From Novosphingobium sp. JCM 18896 (GTDB lineage Bacteria; Pseudomonadota; Alphaproteobacteria; Sphingomonadales; Sphingomonadaceae), in NCBI RefSeq assembly GCF_025938095.1, contig NZ_JAPCZF010000001.1, positions 1,154,905-1,218,904 of the forward strand: DNA of 64,000 bases, given 5' to 3'. Shown here in pieces: positions 1-8,789 of the stretch (positions are counted from its first letter, which is position 1; the number at the start of each line of letters is the position of its first letter). Under the pieces are notes generated by a model. It was not told the origin of the DNA and made no database searches. It saw nothing but the letters and a program-made list of their open reading frames with translations. The position numbers and the translations under genes were made by a program.

Positions 1-1607
<1,607 letters not shown>

Positions 1608-1688
1608 AACGGAATTCCTGAATTTTAGTGCGGATTCGGCGCGCACGGTTCCGCGCACGCCATCGAAATGGTCAACGCGTGACGGCGC

Positions 1689-1967
1689 TTATTCGCGCGC
1701 GCGGTCGATCCCGAGCATGACGGGAGGAGCGCATTCTGCGTCCTGGCGCATGATGACGATCGCGCAGCGGTCTGCCCGCTTGCCCGGATCGGCCAAAGGC
1801 GTCCGCGTGATGGGTCGCGCGATGGCGGCATTCTCGCTGCGAACGATCGCGGCGAAGGTCCCCACTTCGCTCGTCCCCACGGCGCGAATCCGCGCCTGTG
1901 CCGGACTCATCTGCGCGGCAAGGCCCGTGAACAGGGCCAGAAGGGTCAACAGCAGGCGGGTGGCCAT
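1689..1967 (-). CDS. Small secreted protein of unknown function (92 aa)
   Basis: I do not recognise this protein. Starting at MATRLLLTLLALFTGLAAQM it has a clean Sec signal peptide, with likely cleavage after SPAQA. The mature part is about 68 residues, with two cysteines near the end (RADRCAIVIM and DAECAPPVML). The frame is open for another 58 codons upstream, but the signal peptide sets the start at 1967. It sits 81 nt upstream of secA on the same strand and may be cotranscribed with it. The two cysteines could form a disulfide in the periplasm; this is inference. Confidence 0.6.
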   Translation of the reverse strand: MATRLLLTLLALFTGLAAQMSPAQARIRAVGTSEVGTFAAIVRSENAAIARPITRTPLADPGKRADRCAIVIMRQDAECAPPVMLGIDRARE

Positions 1968-2170
1968 GGGTGCCAGATAGGAAAAGACGAGTCGCTCGTC
2001 CAGTGCGGTAACGCAAGCCTCGGCGATTTTCCCCGCTCGTCGCGGATCTGTCACAATTCGTCTCTGCCAGAGCACGACATACCGCAGCGCAGCATTCGCT
2101 CGGTTGAGCACAAACCGAGCGCGATGATACCGTTTAGGCAAGGTCGGTTCTTGGTTAAGGCAATATTAAA

Positions 2171-2707
2171 ATGACGAAATCCTGGGAACTGACCATCAGC
2201 CAGGCCATGGCGGAAGACTTATTCGAAGTCGTCCCAACAGGTTACGAAACCTTCTGCCCGCTAGTCTCACGCATCGCCGTCGATGTGTTTCGGCGCTTCA
2301 ACATCCCGGCCAATCTTCTGCCCTGCCAACTTTGGCAGGCATCGGATGAGGGCAATCATGTCATTGGTTTCATGGGCAATGTGCTACCGGACAAATGGGA
2401 CGGCCACGTCGTCTGCGTGACCGGCAACCTGCTGATCGACGCTGCCGTGCGCGGGCTGACCCGCGATTTCAACTTCGCGGTACCCGCGGTTGCCGTGGTC
2501 GAGCGCTTCAACGCCACCTCGCACGCGATCGCCCGGCTCGATCTCGAAGGCAGTCGGCGCCTATGGTGGTTCAACCCGCCCTACGGCTTCGACACGACCC
2601 CGCCGCTGCAGCCGGTCGAAATGATCGACGAATATGCAAGCGCACTGGCCGAACGCATCCAGGCCCGCATCGGCGACGAGCCACCGTCGATGGCCAGCGC
2701 AGCCTGA
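2171..2707 (+). CDS. Uncharacterised protein, possible transglutaminase/papain-like cysteine-hydrolase fold
   Basis: A 178-residue soluble protein with no signal peptide or membrane segment. I do not recognise a named family. The spacing of Cys28 (before the helix around VSRIAVDVFRRFNIPANLL), His79 (in DGHVVCVTGNLLIDAA) and Asp90 resembles the Cys-His-Asp layout of transglutaminase-like proteins, where a cysteine opens a long helix and a G-H-hydrophobic strand leads to a D. The enzyme assignment is therefore only a hypothesis. It starts at ATG 2171 after an AT-rich stretch that could be a promoter, and lies 47 nt upstream of argJ on the same strand. Its neighbours give no functional hint. Confidence 0.6.
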   Translation: MTKSWELTISQAMAEDLFEVVPTGYETFCPLVSRIAVDVFRRFNIPANLLPCQLWQASDEGNHVIGFMGNVLPDKWDGHVVCVTGNLLIDAAVRGLTRDFNFAVPAVAVVERFNATSHAIARLDLEGSRRLWWFNPPYGFDTTPPLQPVEMIDEYASALAERIQARIGDEPPSMASAA

Positions 2708-2754
2708 CACCTTCGCGATTGCGGGGATTGTTGCGATTGACTAGGCGCGAACGC

Positions 2755-3981
2755 ATGTCCGACGCTGTCTCCCCGCTCGCCTCGCCCTTCCCCGCGCTGC
2801 CGGCCATTGCCGGCGTCACGCCGCGCATCGCCCGCGCCGGCTACAAGGACTGGGGGCGCTGCGACCTGACCTATGTCGAGCTGGCCGAAAGCACGGCGGT
2901 GGCCGGCGTGTTCACGAAGAACGTCTGTTGTTCGACCGAGGTCGAAATGGGGCGGGAACAGATCAAGGGCGGAGCCGCCCGCGCACTGGTGGTCAACGCC
3001 GGCAACGCCAACGCCTTCACCGGCTATCGCGGCCGCGAGGCGGTCGAACAGATCACCGCGCAGGTCGCCGCGCACCTCGGCTGCCCGCAGGATCAGGTCT
3101 TCGTTTCTTCCACCGGCGTGATCGGCGTGCCGCTGCCCAAGGACAAGGCGCGCGCCGGGGTCGAAACCGCGCTGACCGCCACGCCGTGTTCGTGGGAAGA
3201 GGCCGCCAAGACGATCGGCACGACCGACACCTTCGCCAAGGGGGCGACCGCCTCGGCGGTGATCGACGGTCAGCGCGTCGAGTTCGCCGCGATCATCAAG
3301 GGCAGCGGCATGATCGCGCCCGACATGGCGACGATGCTCGGCTACGTCTTCACCGACGCCGCGGTCGAACCCGCGTTCCTCCAGCAGTGCCTCTCGGCCG
3401 CCAATGTCGAGACCTTCTCGTGCATCACGGTCGACAGCGACACCTCGACCAGCGACACCGTGCTGGCCTTCGCCACGGGCAAGGCGGGCAACACCCCGCT
3501 AGCATCGTTCGACAGCCCCGGCGCCGACGCCTTCGCCGCCGCGCTCAAGGACGTCTGCCGCCAGCTCGCGCATCTCGTCGTCAAGGATGGCGAAGGCGCG
3601 CAGAAATTCATCGCCGTCGCCGTGACCGGCGCGGTCAGCGACGAGAGCGCGCGCAAGGTCGGCCTGGCGATCGCCAACTCGCCTTTGGTCAAGACCGCGA
3701 TCGCGGGCGAGGACGCCAACTGGGGCCGCGTCGTCATGGCCGTGGGCAAGGCCGGCGAACCGGCGGACCGCGACAAGCTGTCGATCGGCTTCGGCGGCAC
3801 CTGGGCAGCCAAGGACGGCCAGCCGCTGGCCGACTACGACGAGGCGCCGGTCGCTGCGCATCTCAAGACCCGCGAGATCTCGATCGAGGTCGACCTGGGC
3901 CTCGGCCAGGGCCGCGCCACGGTCTGGACCTGCGACCTGACCCACGGTTACATCTCGATCAACGCGGATTATCGTTCGTGA
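2755..3981 (+). CDS. argJ: Bifunctional glutamate N-acetyltransferase / amino-acid acetyltransferase ArgJ
   Basis: ArgJ transfers the acetyl group of N-acetylornithine to glutamate, closing the cyclic arginine pathway, and may also make N-acetylglutamate from acetyl-CoA. The 408-residue protein has the family length. The self-cleavage site is visible as IAPDMATMLGYVFTDA, where the chain is cut between Ala192 and Thr193 to free the nucleophilic threonine. The oxyanion region FVSSTGVIGVPL lies around residue 120. The C-terminus ends in the conserved GYISINADYRS. The start at MSDAVSPLASPFPALPAIAG gives the usual N-terminus; the frame is open further upstream. The stop overlaps the next gene by 4 nt (GTGA), implying translational coupling. 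Confidence 0.97.
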   Translation: MSDAVSPLASPFPALPAIAGVTPRIARAGYKDWGRCDLTYVELAESTAVAGVFTKNVCCSTEVEMGREQIKGGAARALVVNAGNANAFTGYRGREAVEQITAQVAAHLGCPQDQVFVSSTGVIGVPLPKDKARAGVETALTATPCSWEEAAKTIGTTDTFAKGATASAVIDGQRVEFAAIIKGSGMIAPDMATMLGYVFTDAAVEPAFLQQCLSAANVETFSCITVDSDTSTSDTVLAFATGKAGNTPLASFDSPGADAFAAALKDVCRQLAHLVVKDGEGAQKFIAVAVTGAVSDESARKVGLAIANSPLVKTAIAGEDANWGRVVMAVGKAGEPADRDKLSIGFGGTWAAKDGQPLADYDEAPVAAHLKTREISIEVDLGLGQGRATVWTCDLTHGYISINADYRS

Positions 3982-4778
3982 CGCAGGCGCTGACGAAAGC
4001 CGTCGCCGCGATCATGCGCGATGCTTCGGCGCGGGCGATCATGCCGCATTATCAGGCGCTCAACGCCGACCAGATCGACGCCAAGGCGGCCGACGACGTC
4101 GTCACCGTCGCCGATACCGAGAGCGAGGCGATCCTCGCCGAGAGCCTGGCCAGGCTGCTGCCCGAAGCGACGATCGTCGGCGAGGAAGCGGCCCATGCCG
4201 ATCCCTCGCTGATGCAGCGGCTCGGCGATGCGCTGTGCTGGATCATCGATCCCATCGACGGCACCAACAATTACGCCGCGGGCAAGCCGCCCTTCGGCAT
4301 CCTCATCGCGCTCGCCGAAAGGGGCGAGACCGTCGCGGGCTGGCTCTACGATCCGCTGACCCAGCGCCTATGCCACGCGCACCGCGGCCAAGGTGCCTTC
4401 ATCGGCGAGGAGCGCGTCACGGCGCGCATCAGCGGCCAGACCCCGCCGGTCGCGGCGATCTCGCTGGTCTTCGCAGATCCGGCCCGGCGCGAGGCGCTCA
4501 AGACGCAGATCGCGCCGCACTATACGATGGTCGACATCCCGCGCTGTGCGGCCGAGCAGTATCCGCGGATCGTGCTAGGCCAGAACGACCTGTCGATCTT
4601 CGAGCGGACGCTGTCGTGGGATCACGCTGCGGGCGTGCTGTTCGTCAACGAGGCCGGCGGCAAGGCCGCGCGGATCGACGGTTCGCCCTATCGCGTCGAC
4701 GAGGACCGCAAGGGCCTGATCGCGGCGGCGAGCCCGGCCCTGTGGGACGAACTCGCCGCGCGCATGCAGTCTCTTTAG
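3978..4778 (+). CDS. Inositol monophosphatase family protein (possible histidinol-phosphatase HisN)
   Basis: A magnesium-dependent, lithium-sensitive type phosphatase of 266 residues. The metal-binding motifs are GEEAA (residues 68-72), DPIDGTNNY (91-99) and WDHAAGVLFVNEAGG near residue 215. The GTG start at 3978 overlaps the argJ stop (GTGA), so it is coupled to arginine biosynthesis. In alphaproteobacteria members of this family serve as histidinol-phosphatase (HisN), inositol phosphatase or 3'-phosphoadenosine 5'-phosphatase (CysQ); the sequence alone does not decide. The stop codon overlaps that of convergent trxA by 4 nt. Confidence 0.9.
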   Translation: MTQALTKAVAAIMRDASARAIMPHYQALNADQIDAKAADDVVTVADTESEAILAESLARLLPEATIVGEEAAHADPSLMQRLGDALCWIIDPIDGTNNYAAGKPPFGILIALAERGETVAGWLYDPLTQRLCHAHRGQGAFIGEERVTARISGQTPPVAAISLVFADPARREALKTQIAPHYTMVDIPRCAAEQYPRIVLGQNDLSIFERTLSWDHAAGVLFVNEAGGKAARIDGSPYRVDEDRKGLIAAASPALWDELAARMQSL

Positions 4779-5095
4779 AGCTCGCTTTCGATCCAGCTCT
4801 TGAGCTGGCTCTTCGGCGCGGCGCCGAGCTTCTGGGCGGCGGGCTTGCCGTCCTTGAACAGGACCAGCAGCGGGATCGACTGGACGCCGATCTGGCCGGG
4901 GATGGTCTGGTTCTCCATGATGTCCATCTTGACGATGTTCACCTTGCCTTCGAGCTCTTCGGAGATTTCCTCGAGCGCGGGGGCGATCATCTTGCACGGG
5001 CCACACCAGTCGGCCCAGAAATCGACCAGCACCGGCGTGCTGGACTCGAGCACGTCGGAAGCGAAGCTGGCGTCGGTCACGGCTTTGGTAGGCAT
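4775..5095 (-). CDS. trxA: Thioredoxin 1
   Basis: A cytoplasmic dithiol-disulfide oxidoreductase of 106 residues, the usual length. The active site is WCGPCK (Cys31, Cys34) after FWADW, and the cis-proline loop is visible as QSIPLLVLFKDG. It has no signal peptide. It is the last gene after addA on the minus strand, 76 nt away. Its end overlaps the convergent inositol-monophosphatase gene by 4 nt, so no terminator fits between them. Confidence 0.97.
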   Translation of the reverse strand: MPTKAVTDASFASDVLESSTPVLVDFWADWCGPCKMIAPALEEISEELEGKVNIVKMDIMENQTIPGQIGVQSIPLLVLFKDGKPAAQKLGAAPKSQLKSWIESEL

Positions 5096-5171
5096 TTAAA
5101 GGACTCCTGACTCTATTCGTTCTGCAATCTAGGGATGCCGCGCCTCTTGGCAACGGCACGTGCGGATAGGA

Positions 5172-8100
5172 TTACTCCGCAGCGAGCAAGTCGCGCTTGT
5201 GGTCCGCGAGCACCTCGGACGGCAGCGCGATCAGCCGCGGCGCCGCGGTATAGAGCACCGCCGCCTCGACCTTGCGCCCCGGATAGGCGGCTTCGAGCGC
5301 CGCGGCATAGGCCGCCATCTGCCGCAGGGTCGCCACGGGCACATCGGAGAGGTCGGCCGGCGGCCGCCGCGCGGTCTTGAAATCGACCAGGCGCACGCGC
5401 GTCGGCTCGATCAGCAGACGGTCGATCTTGCCCGAAACCACCTGCCCGCCGACCACGGCCGCGATCGGCACTTCGGCGAGGCCCGAAGGCACGAACAGAT
5501 CGCGCCATTCGGGATGATTCAAGACGCCGAGCGCCGCCGCGAGCAGATCGGCCTGCTGCGCCGCGTCGAGCTCGCCGGCATTGCGCGCCAGCCAGCGTGC
5601 ACCGGCCGCGGCGCGCTGGTCCTCGGCCACTTCGGGCAAGCGTTCGAGCAGCTTGTGGATCACCACGCCGCGCCGCGCCGCCGCGCTGCCCGCGCCCACC
5701 GGATAGGGTGGATCGGGCGAAAGGTCCTCGCCCAGCGCGGACGGTGCCAGCGGCTTGGGCGGGCGCGGCTCGGCCGGGGGACCTCGCTGGAGCCAGGCAG
5801 GCAGCGGCTCGGGCAAAGGCAGACGCACCGAGCGGGCGTCGGGCGCTGCCGGCGGCAGATCGCCGAGCGCGCCCCATTCGAGCCGCGCCGACCACAGCGG
5901 ATCGGCGACCCAGTCATCGGGTCCGAACAGCAGCGCCAGCTTGGCGTACCAGGAATTCTCGGACGGCTCCTTCTCGCGCGCGCTCAGCGCACCGCCGATG
6001 AACAGCGCCTCCTCAGCGCGCGTCATCGCGACATAGAGCAGCCGCCAGTGCTCCTGCATCTCCTCGCGCTCGATCGCCGCGTGATGCTCGGCGATCCGCC
6101 CGACGCGGTCCTCCTTGCGCAGGCCCGGCAACGGGATCTTGCGCTCGGGCGCGAACAGGTCGGGCAGGTCGATGCGGCTGCCACGCGGATTAGCGGGATT
6201 GCCCACGGCATCGGCCAGGATCACGATCGGCGCCTGCAGCCCCTTCGATCCGTGCACGGTCATGACCCGCACGAGATCACCCGCACCGCTCGCCTCGCGC
6301 TTGAGCTCGCCCTCGCCCGCATCGAACCAGGCGAGGAAGCCGACCAGGCTCGGCGTCGAGCTCGCGGCATAGGCCGAGGCGGCGTTGAGCAGTTCGTCGA
6401 TCGGATCGTTGGCCTCGCGCCCCAGGCGCGCGACGAGCTTGCGCCGTCCCTGCCAGGGCCCGACGAGCAGCCATTGCAGCAGCGCCTGCGGCGGATCGTA
6501 ATCGGCGAGGCGCAGCAGTTCGACCAGCCTGTCGACCACCGGATGGCCGATCGCGCGCAGATGCGACCACAGCCGGACGCCCTTGTCGCGGTAAGCGTGT
6601 GCGAGCAGGTCGTCCTGGCTCCAGCCGAGCAAGGGTGAGACCAGCAGCGAGGCCAGGTTGAGATCGTCGAACGGCTGCGCGGCGAAGCGCAGCGCCGCGA
6701 CCAGATCGCGCACGGCCAGCGGCGCGCCGAGACGCAGGCGATCGACACCGGCAACGGGCACGCCCGCGGCATGGAGCCGCGCGACGATCAGCCCGGCCAG
6801 TTCGCGGCGGCGGCGGACCAGGACCATGACGTCGCCCGGCCCCGCGCGGCGGGCGCCACCCTTCACCAGCGGAAAGCCATGATGCATCCAGTGCCGGACC
6901 TGCTGGGCGATCTGCTCGGCCAGCTTGCGATCGGCACGCGAGAACCAGTTTTCCTCGGCCGGCTCCTCTTCCTCGGGCGCGAACGGATCGTCCTCGGTCA
7001 CGAGACCGACCGGCCGCCATAGCGCGACGTAGCCAGGCCGCGCCTCGCCGACGTGCTGCTCGGGCGCCTCGCGCAGGCCGATCTCTTCGTGCCCGATGCC
7101 TTCGAGCGCAGCATCGACGAAATCGAGCACCGGCTGCGCAGTGCGGAACGAACGGTCGAGGCCATATTCGCGCAGGGGCCGCGGCCGTTCGTGCTCGGCT
7201 AGGCGCATGTCCTGTGCCGCCTCGACCGCGCCGCGCATCGCGTCCTTCACCCGCTGGTGCGCCGCCTCGAAGTTCTCGGGACTGGTGCCCTGGAAGCGGA
7301 AGATCGCCTGCTTGTAGTCGCCGACGACGAACAGGGTGCGCAGCTTGTCGTCGTGCTGGCCGAGCCCGGCAAAGAAATCGCCGGTCAGCGCATCGATGAT
7401 CTGCCACTGCGCCGAATTGGTGTCCTGCGCCTCGTCGACGAGGATGTGATCGAAGCGGCGATCGAGCTTATAGCGGATCCACTCGGCCAGGTCCGAGGTC
7501 GCGAGCAGCGCCGCCGCCTGGCGGATCTGATCGTCGAAGTCGATCAGCCCCTCGCGCTTCTTGGCGTCATCCCAGGCCAGCGCGAAGGCGCGGCCGAGCC
7601 GCAGTGCCGGCACCAGTCGATCGGCCAGCGCCAGCAGACTCGCCATGCCGCGCGCGGCAACGATGCATTCGCCGACGTCGGCGACATAGCCCGCGTAGCC
7701 CGGATCGAGCTTGTCGAGCGAGGTGGTCGAACGGAGCTTGCCCTCCTTGGTGAAGAACACGCCATGCAGCGCATCGAGCGAGGCCGCGCGCTGTTCGGGC
7801 GATCCCGCCAGCCAGGCCTCGATCTTCGCGGCGTTCTCCTGCCCGGTCTTGGCCTTCCACTCGCGGTTGACGTCGAGACAGCGACGCAGCGCGCGCACGT
7901 CGAAGGCATCGTCGGCGCAGATCGCGGCGAGGAAGGCCTCATCGGCATCGGCGGGCAGCCCGAGCAACTGGTTGATCCGCGGCCGCATCGGCTCCTGCCA
8001 GGCGCCCGTGCCGAACCAGGCCTCGCGCGCCTCGGCGCAGCGCAGCAGATAGGCCTCGACGTCCTCGGGGCCCATGCGCAGCGACAGGTCGGCGACGGCA

Positions 8101-8639
8101 TCGAGCATCTGCGGATCACCGCGCTCGGCCTCGGTCAGCAGTTCTGCGAGCACCTGCCGCGCGAGCAGAATGCGGTCGCGATCCTCCATCGGCCGCGTGC
8201 CGGGCACCAGCCCGGCCTCATGCGGGAAAGCGCCGAGCAGCCACTGCGCGAAGGCGTGGATGGTATCGATGCGCAGCCCGCCGCCGGGGCAATCGAGCAC
8301 CGCCGCGAACAGCGTGCGGGCGCGGGCCTGGGTTTCGGGTCCCGACGGTGCGCCGATCGCTTCGAGCCGCTGGAACAGCGCGACCTCAGGCAGACGCACC
8401 CATTCGGCCAAAGTGCCGTTGATGCGCGCGGCCATCTCGGTGGCGCCGGCCTTGGTGAAGGTCAGGCAGAGGATCTGCGAAGGCTCGACCCCAGGCTGGA
8501 GCAGCAGCCGCAGCACGCGCGACGACAGCACCTGCGTCTTGCCCGTCCCCGCCGAAGCCGAGAGCCAGACGGTCTCCTCGGGCGCGACGGCGTGCATCTG
8601 GTTGCCGTGAAGCGGGTGGACCTTGGCGGGGCCGCTCAT
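5172..8639 (-). CDS. addA: Double-strand break repair helicase-nuclease AddA
   Basis: AddA is the UvrD-type 3'-5' helicase and nuclease subunit of AddAB, which resects double-strand breaks to Chi and loads RecA. The protein is 1155 residues from MSGPAKVHPLHGNQ. Walker A is SASAGTGKTQ (residues 27-36), the DE motif is HILVDEAQDTN, and VMTVHGSKGLQAPIVIL is a helicase motif. The C-terminal RecB-like nuclease reads GKIDRLLIEPTRVRLVDFKT (about 1069-1088), with the catalytic D and DxK. The frame is open for 40 further codons upstream, but those codons translate the palindromic repeat at 8646-8779, so 8639 is the better start. That repeat separates it from addB. Confidence 0.96.
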   Translation of the reverse strand: MSGPAKVHPLHGNQMHAVAPEETVWLSASAGTGKTQVLSSRVLRLLLQPGVEPSQILCLTFTKAGATEMAARINGTLAEWVRLPEVALFQRLEAIGAPSGPETQARARTLFAAVLDCPGGGLRIDTIHAFAQWLLGAFPHEAGLVPGTRPMEDRDRILLARQVLAELLTEAERGDPQMLDAVADLSLRMGPEDVEAYLLRCAEAREAWFGTGAWQEPMRPRINQLLGLPADADEAFLAAICADDAFDVRALRRCLDVNREWKAKTGQENAAKIEAWLAGSPEQRAASLDALHGVFFTKEGKLRSTTSLDKLDPGYAGYVADVGECIVAARGMASLLALADRLVPALRLGRAFALAWDDAKKREGLIDFDDQIRQAAALLATSDLAEWIRYKLDRRFDHILVDEAQDTNSAQWQIIDALTGDFFAGLGQHDDKLRTLFVVGDYKQAIFRFQGTSPENFEAAHQRVKDAMRGAVEAAQDMRLAEHERPRPLREYGLDRSFRTAQPVLDFVDAALEGIGHEEIGLREAPEQHVGEARPGYVALWRPVGLVTEDDPFAPEEEEPAEENWFSRADRKLAEQIAQQVRHWMHHGFPLVKGGARRAGPGDVMVLVRRRRELAGLIVARLHAAGVPVAGVDRLRLGAPLAVRDLVAALRFAAQPFDDLNLASLLVSPLLGWSQDDLLAHAYRDKGVRLWSHLRAIGHPVVDRLVELLRLADYDPPQALLQWLLVGPWQGRRKLVARLGREANDPIDELLNAASAYAASSTPSLVGFLAWFDAGEGELKREASGAGDLVRVMTVHGSKGLQAPIVILADAVGNPANPRGSRIDLPDLFAPERKIPLPGLRKEDRVGRIAEHHAAIEREEMQEHWRLLYVAMTRAEEALFIGGALSAREKEPSENSWYAKLALLFGPDDWVADPLWSARLEWGALGDLPPAAPDARSVRLPLPEPLPAWLQRGPPAEPRPPKPLAPSALGEDLSPDPPYPVGAGSAAARRGVVIHKLLERLPEVAEDQRAAAGARWLARNAGELDAAQQADLLAAALGVLNHPEWRDLFVPSGLAEVPIAAVVGGQVVSGKIDRLLIEPTRVRLVDFKTARRPPADLSDVPVATLRQMAAYAAALEAAYPGRKVEAAVLYTAAPRLIALPSEVLADHKRDLLAAE

Positions 8640-8645
8640 TCCCAG

Positions 8646-8779
8646 ATCCTCCCCCTCTGGGGGAGGGGGACCGCCCGCGCAGCGGGTGGTGGAGGGGGCG
8701 CGGTACAAGAAGAGATGGCGCTCGACCGCGCCCCCTCCGTCAGCGCTTCGCGCTGCCACCTCCCCCAGCAGGGGAGGAC
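8646..8779. repeat. Bipartite palindromic repeat element between addB and addA
   Basis: About 134 bp bounded by a CCTCCCC-type hairpin at the left end and its counterpart CAGGGGAGGA at the right. Inside are two boxes: an ACCGCCCGCG/AGCGGGTGGTGGAGGGG box and a CCCCTCCGTCA/CGCTTCGCG/TGCCACCTCCCC box. The same two boxes occur in the opposite orientation at 54441-54569, so this is a dispersed family and not a chance palindrome. It looks like a non-autonomous REP-type element. It lies between two genes of one operon. Confidence 0.85.
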
Positions 8780-8789
8780 CCGGGCTAGC

